From Dromaius novaehollandiae (taxonomy: Eukaryota; Chordata; Aves; Casuariiformes; Dromaiidae), in contig NC_088101.1 of the NCBI RefSeq assembly GCF_036370855.1, forward strand, positions 6,703,501-6,767,500: a stretch of 64,000 nucleotides of DNA. Direction: 5' to 3'. A model generated the notes under the pieces. The model ran no database searches and was not told the origin of the DNA. It saw only the letters and a list, made by a program, of their open reading frames with translations. Each line of letters starts with the position of its first letter. Positions within the stretch are counted from its first letter, which is position 1. Below are positions 13,010 through 26,400 of the stretch, one piece after another. A program made the translations under genes and the position numbers.

Positions 13010-13230
13010 AAAGCAGCTAACAGAAAGCCCCTGTTTCTGGCCCCCCAAAACGCAGGCTTTAGCCTCTGCTTCCAACCGCAAAAATGGCGCGCTAAGCCTC
13101 TGCTGCTGATGCAAAACCACAGGGCTTCAGCCCTGCTTCTGAGCTCAGAGACGCAGGGCTTGGGCACCTGGTCTTGGCTCGAACACACAGCCTCCAGCCC
13201 CCAAACCCGCAGGATGTGGCCTCTTTTTGC
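13010..13230. other. Degenerate CTGAGCTC/GCAGGCTTAGCC-type repeat
   Basis: Loosely repeated modules (for example GCAGGCTTTAGCCTCTG) resemble, in reverse orientation, the modules at 28190-28480 and 43833-44060. A YY1-like AAAATGGCG lies near 13083. No gene is seen. Confidence 0.35.
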
Positions 13231-13780
13231 CCGGCAGCCCCGGCCCGCTCGCAGCCCCAGCCCTGGCTCTCCCCCACGTCCCCTCCCCCGCGGCCGAGCC
13301 CCCCCCACTCCTCAGCTGGGGCTGCCGCCCTCCCCGCCCCCAGCGCCACGCGGGGCGACGGAAGTGGGACGGAGGCGCCAGAACGACGGCAGCCGCGACA
13401 GACCAAACTGAGCTTCTCGCACGCGGCGGCCCGCGCATGCGCCCTGGCACCGCCCCGCCCCCGAGCTCCCGGCTCCGCCCCCACCCCCGAGAGCGGCCCC
13501 GGCCCGGCCCCGCCCCCGCATTCCGGGCCTCAGAGCGGCCCCGGCCCTGGCAACGGCCCCGCCGCGGCCTGTGTCACGAGCCCGCCGTCCTCGGCCAGGC
13601 CGCGCGCGCTGCAGGGGACTTGCCGGCAGTGCGGGGCGACCGGTGGGACGTGCCGGCAGTGCGGGGCGACCGGTGAGTCCCGCTCCCCCGCCGCGGGACC
13701 GGGCTGCCCGTGCCCGGCCCCAGCGCTGCGCCCCCCCCCGCACCCGCGGTCCTGCCATGCCCCTGGGGAGCAGCCCTGCC
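13230..13780. promoter_or_regulatory. CpG island with NRF1 site and GC boxes
   Basis: The stretch is dense in CpG with many CCCCGCCCC boxes. A perfect NRF1 palindrome, GCGCATGCGC, lies at 13433-13442. It sits between the 3' end of gene 1 and the pol fragment upstream of gene 2, so it could drive gene 2 (minus strand) across a long first intron. A plus-strand GACCG|GTGAGT donor at 13671 would also suit a plus-strand transcript. The direction cannot be settled from sequence. Confidence 0.55.
13621..13675. repeat. Two tandem 30-bp units in the CpG island
   Basis: TGCCGGCAGTGCGGGGCGAC occurs at 13621 and again at 13651, each followed by CGGTG. The second copy runs straight into a consensus-like 5' splice donor (GTGAGT). 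Confidence 0.85.
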
Positions 13781-13789
13781 CGCTGCCCC

Positions 13790-14345
13790 CTCGGGGCCCC
13801 TCTCAGTGCCTCCCAGTGTCCCCAGTGACCCCGGAGTCCCCAGGCACCTCCCAGTGCCCCCCAGTAGCCCCAGTGCTCCCCGCACCCCCACTTGCCCCTC
13901 GGTCCCTCTGCTCCCCCTGGGGCCCCTCCCAGCCCTAGTCCTAGTCCCACCCCATCAGCCCTCTCACTCCAGTTCCCCCTGGTCTCCCCGGGCAACTCTG
14001 GGTGCCCCCTCATTTCCCCAGGCACCTCCTGGTATCCCCCAGTGTCCGCAGTATCCCCAAGCACCTCCCAGTGCCCCCAGGGCCCCCGGCTGCTCCCCCT
14101 GCCCCCATCGCCCCAAGCACCTCCCAGTATCCCCAGGCCCCCCAGTGTCCCATATGCCCCCAGGCACCTCCCAGTGTCCCCAGTGCCCCCTACTGTCCCC
14201 ACTTGCCCCTCGGTCCCTCTACTCCCCCTGGGGCCCCTCTCATCCCCAGTCGCACCCCATAGGCCCTACTCACCCCAGAGCTCCCAGTGCCCCAGGCTGC
14301 TCCCACTGCCCCCGTCACCCCCAGGCCCCCCTCACCCCGCTCTCT
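13790..14345. repeat. CACCTCCCAGTGCCCC minisatellite
   Basis: Irregular tandem units of roughly 15-30 bp built on CACCTCCCAGTG, CCCCAGTG and CCCCCAGG. A larger repeat is visible: a block with ACTTGCCCCTCGGTCCCTCT occurs near 13891 and again near 14200, about 310 bp apart. It lies downstream of the gene 1 poly(A) signal. Confidence 0.8.
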
Positions 14346-14475
14346 CCACTCCCCTGTGTCCCCAGGCAGCGCCACACTGCACCAAGGCCACATCTGGGGG
14401 GTGGCAGGGCCGGGGCCGGCGCAAGACCCCCCACAGAGCCCCATACGGCTGGCACTTTCCCTGCGAGGACGCAGC

Positions 14476-14481
14476 TTTATT
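14476..14481 (-). terminator. Poly(A) signal of gene 1
   Basis: AATAAA on the minus strand, directly after the last exon of gene 1. In the frame set by the preceding exon phases, the first stop codon is the TAA inside this hexamer. Confidence 0.65.
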
Positions 14482-17400
14482 GATCTCCTGCCCCGAGCAG
14501 CTGGGGGCCCCCGGCGTGGGGCACTGCGGCTGCTGCCTGCCACGTGCGGGGGGCCTCGATGGACCGCCACCTCCACCAAGCTGCAACGACACCGACGCCG
14601 CGGAGAGGCACCGTGGGCGCCTGGCCGCGATACCACCGGCACCCCGTGGCTCCCGGCCAGGGCGGCTTCCCCGGCAGCACCCCAGGGCCGTGCGAGCCCC
14701 GTGCACGCCCCAGCTGTTGGCATCCGCGGGGCCTCCGGACGCCGCCTTGGCCCGTGGGGCAGCAGTGCAGCCACCAGCACCTACCTCCCGACGGGAACAC
14801 CAGGTCCTGCTGCTGCAGCCACGCGGTCGGCACTGTGTCCAGGAGGAGGCCTGGCATGAGGATGCCACTGTCAGGACATGGCCACGGCCATCGCCATGGC
14901 CCCAACCCCACCTCGACCTCAACCTCGACCCCTGACCCCGACCCGACCCGGGGACGCGGCCGCGAGCAGTGCCAGAACCCAGCGCTGCCTCTCACCCAGG
15001 ACGTGGACGGCTGCCGCCTGCGGCGCCACGCAGCTCCCCATGCAGCAGCTGCGGGCTGTGCTCCAGAGCCTCTCCAGCAGCGCGGGGCAGTCTTGGGCCT
15101 GGGGCAACACAGGGGCGCAGGAGCTCGTCGCTGGCTCCAAGCGCCCCTCCGTCCCCCCTCCATCCTCCCTCCACCCACAGCCCAGGCCCACGTGGCCCCC
15201 CGGCGCGGGAGCCACAGGGCGGGTGGCCGGCGCAGGGACACGACCCCAGCGCAGCGCTCGCTCACCAGGTGCCTGCAGATCTCATCCTGCAGCTCGGCCG
15301 CGCTCAGCCCGATGCTTGCGGCGATGCGCTGCCGCACCCTCTTCAACCCCAGAAACGGGGCACACAGGTGCAGGGAGACCTTGCACGCCTGGAAAAGAGC
15401 ACCGGGCCTGCTCATGGGGATGCTGTGCGCCAGCCCCGGAGCTGAGCGAGGAACCTCGCCGCCGCAGCAGCACCAGCCAAGGCCTGCGGACACGTCGGCA
15501 ACACGCGCCGGCCAGAGCAGCCCAAGGGCTCTTACGTTGCAGACGGCCGGGGCCGGGTCCCCGAGGTGCAGCACCAGGCTGGGAAATGCCGCCTCCACCT
15601 CTCTGCTGAAAAATGACCTCCTCCGAGAGGCGGAGGAGGCCAGGGCGCCATAGAGGACGAAGGCCGAGCGGCGCAGCACCTCTTCCTCCTGCAATGAGAA
15701 AGGCCGTTGGGCAGAGGCTGCGAGCGAGGGCGCCGCGCACGAGCCACTTGGCCCCAGCGGGGTGCTGCCCGCGGGGGACGGCAGCCCCGCGACGACTCCC
15801 ACCTGCCAACAGGAGAACGAGCGACTCCACTCACCGCCCCCCAGAACGCCCGGCTGGCCCTGGAGATCTCTTCAAAGGCAGAGCCCACGGCCCTCGCCTC
15901 CAGCAGCCCCAGCACCTTCGCCAGCACCAGCAGGCTCTCGGCAGCCACCTCTGTGCTGGCCGCGTCCTCCAGGCCTCTGAGCAGCACCGACACCACGGCC
16001 GCCCCGTGCCTCCGCAGCTGCAGAGCGACAGGCGCATGAACTGCTCACTGCTCCCACCTCTCACCGCTGCTCTCCGCCGCGGCGCCAAGGACGGCACTTG
16101 CCGGAGCAAGCCCGGAGCAGACCCCAGCCACAGGAGCCCCAGCCGGCACCCCGTGTCCCCTTTGCCACCCTGATGATGCCAGAGCGAGGAGCGCGGCCTC
16201 AGCACGGCCCCGCGCCTGCCTCTGCTCCTCTCTCTGGGCTCCTCAAGCCCCCCGGGCAGCTCTCCACTCCGGGCTGCGCTCAGAGCCCAGGAAAGGCCGC
16301 CTCACCTTCGCGGGTGCTCCGCTGGCCGCGTTGCCCAGACCTCTCACGGCCATCTGCCGCACGGTGCTGACGGGGTCGCGCGCTCTCTCCCCCAAGGCCT
16401 CTAGGAGCGGCTTCAGCAGCTTCCTCTCCTCCACTAGCTTGTCCTTCATCAGCTGCAATCAAGTCACGTGGCCGCTAGCATCGGCCGCGATTTGCGCCGG
16501 GCGAGACGCAGGAACCCCTCCGAGCCCCCCCTGCTCTGCTGCTGCCTCACCTCGGCAAAGAAAGCTGTGGCCGTGAGCCGCAGGTTGGCAGAGGGCGAAT
16601 CCAGCCAGGGGAAGAGGCTCTGCAGCAGGCGCTGTGGGACGAGCTCTGCACGGAGCAGCACGCTGCGCACAGAGCACAAGCAGGCTCGTGACACGCAGTC
16701 ACGCGGGACGGCCGCAGGCTGCGACTCCCACCTTCTCCCGCTCCCACGCAGACACCGCTCTGCACCTCAGCAGAGCTCCCAAGTGCGCAGGAAGCTCCCA
16801 GCAGCCCTTTCCCCGGGCGCATCCCGGGCTCTCACCTCGCCAGGAGACACACGCCGGTGCTGTGAGCCCGGGGCTCTGCCAGGGACGCCCACGCTCCCTG
16901 CTCCCGGAGCAGCCGCAGCCACCGATTGTCCAGGCACCTCGCCAGCACCAGCTCCAATGCCGCCACAAAAAGGCTGGTGAAAAAACCCAAAGAAAGCTCC
17001 AGGCACAGCAGTTTGGGGGAAGATTTCTCTTCAGCAGAGCCCCGCAACGGCCCCCGGCCGCAACACAGAGTTTATGGGCAGGAACGACCGTGCTGCGGCC
17101 AAATCCCCAGGCGCGCTGCCCTGCAGCGACCAGTCCCACCACCTCACGGAGGCAGCCCAGTGCCAGCGGGACAATTGGGTGCTCCTGCAAGGCCATGGAC
17201 CGCACGACCAAAGACCTGGGGCACAGGCCAGCCCTGCCCCTGCCCCTACTCCTGCCACTGCCGCTCCTCACCTGCCCGGCATGTCAGCGCTCTCCAGGTC
17301 CCCAACGGACGGTGCCAGCTCCTCCCCCAGCGTCTCGCTGACCTGCCTCAGAAGGCCGGGAAGCAGGTAGGGAAGCAGGCGCTGGACCAGTGTCTTCCTC

Positions 17401-20400
17401 TGCAGCACTGACACCACCTCGCAGAGGGCGTGGGTGATCTGCAGAGAAATCCAACCAAGAGCCACCTGGTAAAACAAGGGCTTTTCCCACCAGCCACGGC
17501 CCCTGCCAGCCAGGGAGCTTTCACTGTCTCCAATTCTCACTGCAGCGACAGCCTTGCGGCCCAGCAGCAGCAAACTGTCCCGGCTCCCCACACTGCTAAC
17601 GCTGTTGCCACCCCAGCACAGCACCCCGCGAGGCTCCACGGGCACTCGCAAAGGGCACAAAACTCCCTTGTGCAGAAGCACGAGCTGGAAAGCAGACGTG
17701 GAGTGGCACTAATGCCTGGGCCGCTGACCGTACCGTGCGAGGCTCCAGGGCAGCCTGGCTGCTGCCCAGCTCCCGAGTGCAGCACTCGCTCCTGTGGCTG
17801 CTCTTTCCCGCTGCCCTTAACTTTTCAGTTAAGCACACCAGGATTTGGCACCCCAGGACGCTTCTCCCCAGGCTCCTCCACACCTCCACCGTGTCGCTGC
17901 AAGGGAACAGATGCTTGCCCGTAAGCCCGCATCCCCGGGTACCTGCGGCACCCTCACGAGAGGCCAAACGCTCCCCTCGTCTGCATCGGGGATGGCGATG
18001 CCCAGGTCCGGACAGGGAAACGAGCCCGTGATCCTGCAGCGCTCGCCTTTCCCGGGGAAAAACCACCTGCTTCCGACCGGGACCCCCCACGCAGGCACAC
18101 CCCACGGCTGGGTCTGGCGGCAGAGGGAAGGGCGAGTGCACAGACCTGTCTGTGGGCAGGCACGCCTGGAGGAGGCTGTCGAGCACTGGCTGTGGGTGAG
18201 AGTGGGCCAGGAGGAACACGGCCCGCAGCACAAAGCACCTGCGAGCGCTCTGCCGGGTGCTCCGCAGGCAGGTGTAAAGGAGGTGCACGAGTTTGGGCAC
18301 CTGAAAGGAGGAAGGTGACAAAGAATGGCTCGGCACGTCCTTTCCCCGTCTGTCTTCGGGGCCAACAGCCAACAACAGAGAGCAGCCAAAGGTGAATGCA
18401 AAAAACGCCTCTCTCACCTCCTCCTGGAATATTTGCTCTCCGCAATCCCCCAGGAAGGTGAGCGTCCACCGCTCAGCGGCCCACACGCACACGGGCCTGG
18501 TGCACAGCAGGCTCTCCACAATGCTGCTCATGAAGCCTGAGGCCTGGCCTCGGGGGAAATATTTGCAAACGAGCTGGGGAGAAATCAGAAACACAAGCGA
18601 CCACCTCACAGGCTGCTCAGATGCAAAACTCACGTCCTGACAGCAGCACCCACACACACACACACACACACGCACACACACACATATTGTGGCCCCCACT
18701 CTGCACTCCAGGGGCCAGTTACCTTCGCGATGTTGGTGGAGGTGGCCAGCAGAGACTCAGAGGTGACGGCACTGAGCCTCTCACGCAGGCGCCCGATCTC
18801 GTTGGTCCAGGGCGCCACGTCTGTGTTCTCGGCTGCAGCCAGGAGAAAGAGGAGTCATGTTCGCGGGGAGCCAACCTCCGGCCACGCGGGTGGATAAGGG
18901 AGGACCCAAGGGAGGGTGGCGAAGGCCACGTCAAGCCAGGGCCCCCCAACGTAGCGCAGTGGGTTTGACAGCCAGGCGAGGGTCCGGCCGCAGACAGGGA
19001 CGGTCCCTGGCACTGGGGACACCGTCCTGCCCTCAGCAGCGGGGACAGCTCTGCCCGCTCTCCTCACCTCCTGTTCGGAGCAGGTGGCCGAGGCAGGTCA
19101 CTGCCCACCAGCGGGACGCGGCCGACGTGTCGCATGTCAGAGGCCCCAGCAGTCCTGCCAGGGAGCCGAACCACTCGCAGGCACGGCCTCGCTGTGGGAG
19201 CAAGAGGCAGGCAAAAAGGTCACCGGTAGCCCCGTGGCCGCTCTCCCTCTCCCGGCCTCACTGCCCCCAAGCCGCAGCTGACCTGGGGGCAAACGAGGGG
19301 CTGCCCTGCAGCCCCAGGAGGCCCAAAACCCAGCACCCGCCCACACAGAGCTCCCTGTGCATGGGGTCCCCACTCACCCTGTGCTCGCATCTCTCTTCAT
19401 AAGAGCCCAGCACCTGCACGCACACCTGCAGGGCCCTCTCCCGCTCGCGTGTGTGGGCCGAGGTGAGCCAGCGCCGCAGGACCTGGCACAGGCAGACCTG
19501 TCTCACCACGGGCATCCTTCTGCTCGACACCCCTCGCTGGCCCCCTCCCTTCCCGACCCTGCTACCTCCGCGGCCCCGGTCTCTCCGGGCGACCCGGCCC
19601 GTGGCGAGGAGCCCTTCCCCGTGGGGACCTCCCCACTCCGGGCTCCTGCCGTGGGCAGCATTGAGTTGTGCAGCACCCCTCGCTCACAGCTGCGGCTGGG
19701 GAGAAGCTCCGGCTCATCTAGGGGCTCTGCAGGACACTGCAAGCTGCCTGCAAGGAAGCTGCGGCCGATGGCAAAAGCCTGGATCCAAACTTTGGGCAAG
19801 GGGGCCTGGAACTAGGACCATTCCACTCTCCGCCAATGTGGGCGTTGCACCTAGTTACAGGGAAGCTCCCCTCCTCGGACCAGCCCCACGGGCACGATCC
19901 CCACGGCTCTGCCCCGCTCCGGCAGCGGCAACACTTTCCCTGCCACGCCGAGGACACTCACCTGCACCATGTCCTCGAAGCGGATGGGGGCCAGCTCTGC
20001 CCAGAGAAGGGCTCCCATGAGCTGGCCCAGCGCTCGCAGGGACGGCGCCTGCACACCCTGACACCAGAAAGGGGGACTGAGGCCGGGCACCCTGCGGAGA
20101 CGCCAGCGCAGCCAGCGGCTGCCGGAGCATGGGGTGCCTGGACCTGGGCCCCCACCGAGGGGCAGCTGAGAAGGGCCAGTGCCTACCGGTGGGCATGAAG
20201 CAGCCACCGCCGTCTGCCCTCTCCTGTCCATCTGCTCCGGGCGACGAAGGCACACGATGCCCTGGCAGCACTGAGCCAGGAGGTGGCGGTTTTCCTCCCT
20301 GCTCAGACGGGGCTTCAGCTTGCTGCCAGCAGAAAAAAGGCACAGAAGACAGAGAGGCCGCTTACTAGCACTCTCCAGGCCGAGTCAGAGGACAACTGCC

Positions 20401-23400
20401 CTTGGCCCCATCGACAGCCCCAAATCCAGCACCCGCAGCCCCAGCCAGACCAGCCAGCTGCGCTGGGACATGCAGTGACTCCCACAGCCCCAGGGACAGA
20501 CCCTACCTCAACTGCTGCATGGCCACGAGGGCCCGGGGGTGCACCGGGGACTCCTGGGGCTCTTCCTGAATCACCTCCTGCAAGTCACAGGCAGGCACAC
20601 GCAAGGTGGGCAGCGGGCAGGGGTGCCGCAGAGCCTTCCCACCCACCCCGGCCAGGGGCTCTGCTGCCAGACCCCGCAGGCACCGGCTCCACCACCCCCA
20701 TGGCTCCCACCAAGGCCCCGCAGGATGACGTGGCAGCTCCCTGGCGCCCGGACACACCACATTCCCCTGCCACGGCCCTGAGCAGCAGCACCCACGCGCC
20801 CCGCCGGCTGGGGATGCGGCTCAGGGCACTCGGCAGCTCGCGCACTGCCCCAGGAGACCATCGGGCTCTGCACAAACCTGCCCCACGGCAGAGCCCAAAG
20901 CTCCCCTGCGCAACGTCCCCGGCTCTGGGCACTCACCAGCAGGGTCTGCAGCAGCTCCCGCTTGCAGCAGAGCTCAAACCTGGGGCCGGCGCCTGCAGCC
21001 TGGATGGCAAGGCTGATCTCAGTGACGCTCTGCACCAGGGAGAGCTTCAGCTGCGCATCCTGATCCCAGGGTAGAAAAACACACTTGGAGCTTTTCCAAG
21101 GCCCCAGGGCTGAAAGAGCAGCTGGGCTGGGGGGGATCCGCCTCCAAGCACAGCACAGGGACAACACTGTGCCCTCCGGGAGCCCCGCGGAACCCAGCTC
21201 AGCACCTGCGCCCCACCAAGGAAACCTCTCTCCCCTCCTGGGAAGGAGCCTCCCACGGGGAGGGGAGCAGCTGCCCAGCTGCCAGCTGGAAAGACCCCGC
21301 AGACCCTGGCCCACGGCAGCAGGGCGAGCAGCACTGGTGCTGGCTGTGACGGGAGAGGTGCGCGTGGCAAGGCCCAGGAGAGGCCGGAGCTGGCGGCACC
21401 CGGCCGGCTCTGCCTCGCACCCCGAGCACCCACCTGGCAGCCCTCTCGGTAGAGCTGCAGGACATTCGCCACCACGTCTCTCTCGACACGGGCAAGCAGC
21501 TGCTCCCTGGGGGCGCGCAGCGCCATCCGGCCGTACATCACCAGCAGCGCAGCGCGAGTAGCGCGGGTCCTTCTTGCCTTGCTCTGCCAGGGGGTCGACG
21601 GAGAAGCACCGAGACGTCAGCCCGTGGCCCTGCTGTGCCCGGGACCCCGTGCGCTCCTGAGGCGGGAACTGCCCTGCACCCGACCAGCGGCTCAGCTCCC
21701 CACACACCTCCCGGCAGCTCCCCGCAACAACACCGCGGGCCCTTTACCTTCTTGCGTTTCAAAGTCCCCGTGAACTCCTTCACCAAGGACAAGGCCAGCT
21801 GGAAGTGGCTCTCGGCACAGCGGGACACAACTGAAACCATGCCCTGCAGCACAGCAGAAACGGGGAGTCGCTCCAGCCCCAACGCCCAGCCCTGGCTGAC
21901 TCCGCTTTCCCCAGGGAAACGGCCGCAAACAGAACAGCAGCAAGGGCTGCAGCAGGGCACGCAGAGCCCCTCTGTCCCAGGGACATGCAGGGGACACGCG
22001 GGAAAGCAGGGCGACACGAGGAAACCTCACCTGCGCCTGCCACAGCTCCAGGAAGTTGGCTGCTTTCAGGTGCTCCAAGGTCTGCTCCTGCACGTGGTGG
22101 AGACACCCACAAGCTGCCAGGGCCGTGCCGAGAGCCTTGTACAGGAACCGCTGCAAGAGAAGAGGCCGAGCCCCGCCTGTGGTGACAGCCCGGCCTGGCC
22201 AGAGAGGGCCAGGCCACACTGGCCACACTGTGCCAGGATCTGCCGAGGCGCCTGCGGCACCGGCCCCACAGCAGCCGGCGGCCAGCCTGGCCCCGCCGCC
22301 AGCTCAGCACAGAGGGGAGTGCGAGCCCCTTCGTGGGGAAAGAGAGCAGGCAGCAGGGAAACCAGCCCACGCGGCAGAGCACCACCGCCAGCCCTCGCCC
22401 CGGCCTGAGTGTCCCCGGGCTCTGCCGCCGCAGCCCTCGGGGCGCACGAGCCACAGCCACGCCACGCAGGGAACAAACCTTCTCCCAGGACAGGCGGGGA
22501 GAGCTGCCCAGCTGCCGGCTCAGCTCCTGGCTCAGGCCCACGGTCCAGGCCTCGCTCGCAATGAGCTCCAGAGAGGTTTGCAGGAACTAGGGCAGAGTGG
22601 GAGATGAAGCAAATGCCCCCCTGCCCTTGGCCGGGGCCTTTTGCTCATCCAAGTGGCCCTGGAGACTGCCGGGCAGAGCTCCCCCTCGCGACAGCCTGTC
22701 TCCTCATCCGCCCCTCTTGCAACCTGCCTCTCGCTCTTCCCCTAATGCGCCACTCGAGGCCCCTGGGCTCAGTACATGCCAGAAGCAGGCGGTGCCACGG
22801 CATGGGGCCACGCTGGAGGCCTCTGCCCCAGCCTTCGGCTGCATTTGTGCTCAGCTGTGCCCCATGTGCCCAGAGCAGCTCCTCTGAGCGGGCAGCACCC
22901 ACGGCTGGAGCAGGCGCCGGGGGCTCGGGACGTGCCCGCACCGCTCGGTGCCCAAACAGGGAGCCCCCAGGTTGCTCCCACCACTTTTCCTGCCCCCCGT
23001 TTGCCCTATCCAGCAAGGGCCCCCACAGGGACGCTGTACCTTCAGCAGAAGGCTCTCCCACTCGGCCACGTCCAGGGAGCTCGCTGTTGTTCCTGCAAAG
23101 CCCGAGGAAGCAAAGCCCTCGCTGTTATCCCAGCGAGCACCACGGCAGAGCCCGGGTGTCTCCTTTGCAGTCTGATGCCCCAAAGCCTCAGGCCACCAGG
23201 CTGACAAGCGCCCGCAAACCCGGCACTGTTCCCTGCTGCCAGGCTGGGGAGCTGAGGGCATTTTGCTGCCCCCTCCACCCCCAGCCTCTCCCTCCCGCCA
23301 GCACTTTACCTGCCAGGTGCTGCAGCAGCAGGGGGATGTCTGCGGCCCACTTCGCCCCCACGGCTCCGTGGATCGTGCCGGGGAGCGCCTGCAGCAGCTG

Positions 23401-26400
23401 CAGGGCCGCAGCTCCACGGCCACCGCCCGCGTGTGGAGCCACTGCCGCCACCACCTAGGCCAGGGCAGGAGAGAGATGGGCTCGCTCCTGCCCCAGGAGC
23501 TGTGGCTACCCTGCAGGCAGGCAGGTCAGCACTGCCCCGGCTTGCAGCAGGCAGCCAGTGGCTTTGCCCAGGGACTGCCGTGCCACAGGAGGAGCAGGAG
23601 CCCCTGACAGGCACCCTGTGACATGCTCCTGCCTCCTCCCGGGGCACCCGGCACTGGCCTCAGCACCATCTCTCCTGCCCTCTGCCCTTGCCCCAGCCAC
23701 AAAAGTTCTTTCCCCGGGGCCCCGCTACTCACCAGCAGGCGAGCCAGCAGGGCCTGGGGAGCTGGCAGAGCGGCTGTGGGCAGAAAGAAAGGCTGCGTGA
23801 GACGCCCAGCCCCACCGGGCCCTGCCCGCCCCATGTCCCACGCCCTCACGCGGGGCTGAAGGGGACCCCGGCCGCGCCGCCTCCGCACAGTCCCTGCCAG
23901 GCTCCTGCGCTGAACAGCCGCCGCTGAAGGCAGCCCCAGCACGGCAGGAACCAGCCCCTGGGCCCCGGCAAGAGCTGGGCGCAGCAGCGCCAGGTGGCTC
24001 TGCCCCTGCCCCTGCCCCCTGCCCCTGCCCCTGCGCGGGGCTGGCAGGGGACGCAGGCACACGCACTGCCCTGCGCCCACCCAGCCTGGCACAGCGCGCC
24101 GTGACTTTCTGCTCCCCACATGGCTCCTCAGACTCCAGGGCCTCAGGCGCCGCCTCCTCTTGCTCCTGCTCTGCCCTGTCCCGTCTCTCGGCCAGGCTGC
24201 GCAGGCAGCGGCAGAGCGGGACCAACATGCCCGTGTACTTGGCTGGCACCACGTACCACAGCAGCTTCGGCCACAGGAGCTGCAGGCAAGAACCAGGCCA
24301 TTTGGCATACTGGCGTTTCCACCCCTCCGGTCCAGTTCCCCCATCACTGCCGCATCTCCGGCACCGGCCCAGCCCCTCGGCCTCGCTCCTTCCCTAACTC
24401 AGCAGCTCCGGTCTCGCCCTGCCTTCCTCCTCCACCTTCTCTCCCTCTCGCCCGCCGTGCTTCGCACCCCTTTCCCCCTCCCAGCACCAGCAAGTCCGGC
24501 CCCGCAGAGCTCGCCCCAGCTCTTCTCAGCTGCGCTGGTGGCTAAGGTGGGGGGTCCCAGCGCACAGGTGGAGGATGACTCACTTTGGCCACCGCTCCGG
24601 CAGAGACATCCAGCGTGCCCAGCACGTGGGCGCACAGGCTCTGAACAGCCCTTTCTTCCCGCGCTTCCACCATGCTAAGGTTTCCTGTTGCCTGCAAGAC
24701 AGACGCGGGAAACACCCGTCACTGCCCCATCCCAGACCTCACGATGCATGCGACAGGGAGGCCGCTCCCTCCGGGGCACTGTGGCCGGCGGCCCTGCTGT
24801 GCCGGGCTCCCCGCTGCCAGGGACACCCATGGCAACACGGCACGGCCAGGGCATGGGAGGCAGCCCCGGTGCCGCACTCTGCCCTTACCAGTCTGCCCGA
24901 GGCCCGGCTGAACTCGCTGAAGAGGTGCCCCACCACGTCCCACGCCGAGCAGCCCAGGGCACTGGAGCGCAGCAGCTCCCCAATGAAATGCAGCACTGCC
25001 CTCCTCACCTGCAGTCACGGGAGGCTGCAGTCATGACCCGGCCCAAAGCCCAGCGGAGCTGCCTTCGCCGTGCTGCAGCCCTTCTGGCTGGGCCGCGCAG
25101 CAGCAGCCCTCACTCCCTGGCCGCCACCGGCCTCCAGCCCCGGGCCCTGCCTTGGCCTGTGGCTATGGCCTCGCCAGGCTCTGCCCGGGAAAAGGGCTGC
25201 TGTGCCCCGGTGGCAGCACCAGCCCTGCCCAAACCAGCTCACCTGGGCCGCGGGGTCATGGCACATGGACTGCACCAGCTTCGCAAACAGGGGCAGCTTC
25301 TCCCTCGTGTCTGGGGCTGCAGGAGACAAGGAGAGGTGGGTGCTGAGGCCGAGCCCCCGTTCCTGCAGGGATTCGTCACAGCTCCCCGGCTTTCCATACA
25401 CAAGCGGGACAGAAAAGCAGGGCCAGACTGCGCGTCAGAAGCAGCAGCAGCATCCCAGGGGGACGCCATTTTTCCAGCCTGCCTTACTGACCGTCAGAGC
25501 GGACCAGAGCTTGCAGCACTGCCACGGCTGCCACGCGATCGGCCTTGTTCCCGTTCCTCAGCTTGTAGTAGAGGAACTCGATGGTCTCCTCCGGGCAAAT
25601 TCGGGCTGTGGGGAAGAAATCACGCTTGGCATCAGTGAGCAGTGTCTTCCCACTCGGGCAGGTTCGCAAGAGAGCTGCTGGGACACGGCAGTGCGGCACC
25701 AGCTCGCCTCTGCTTACCCTGCAGCACCATGCAGCGGCACAGCTCTGCTCTGTGCTCTGGGCTGGGCGGCTCCATCTCATCGCAGAGCTGTGGGAACAAG
25801 GCATGTTTCAGAGAAAGCCGGATCGGCGGGGAGAGGGACAGAAAAGCAACCGCACTGTCAGCGCTCGTCTCGCGGGTGGCTCTGGGCACAGAGCCACAAC
25901 CAGAGCCCCGAGCCCCAGGCACACGCAGAGCTGTGCAGCAGCCAAGGCTGCCCAGGAGCCCCAGGCCAGCGACGCGGCACCAGGCCTTACCTGCTGGTGC
26001 ACAGCAGTGGCGATGGCCAGATGCCTGGCCCGGGGCACGCGGGTCTGAATGTCTGCCACAGCCCCCAGGAAATAGCCGAGACTCTGCAAGGGAGTGTGGG
26101 AGGGAGGGAGAGGGCGGCTGTCACTGCGAGCCACCCAGAAAGCGAGAAAGCAGCATCGCTGGGAGATGCCGCGGCTGGAATCCACTTGCAGGGAAACCCC
26201 AGCCCCGCACGGGGCTTCTGGCTCATCCTTCCCACAGAGCAGCACCACGAGGTCTCTCCTCCACGCAGCCCTGCCGGGATGGCCTTTCCTGGCACACTGC
26301 CCCCCCTTGCACCTCTCCCCGTCACAGGGGCTGGACGCGGCCCTGGGCGTGAGGGCAGAGCTCCTCACACACTCCCAGCCCCGGGAGGCGGCGCAGCCTC

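Noticed and set aside
14477-15802. Single 441-codon minus-strand exon
   Set aside because: The frame reads through three introns with clear GT-AG borders. The exons at 15536-15688, 15266-15388, 14996-15098 and 14785-14850 explain the coding signal better.
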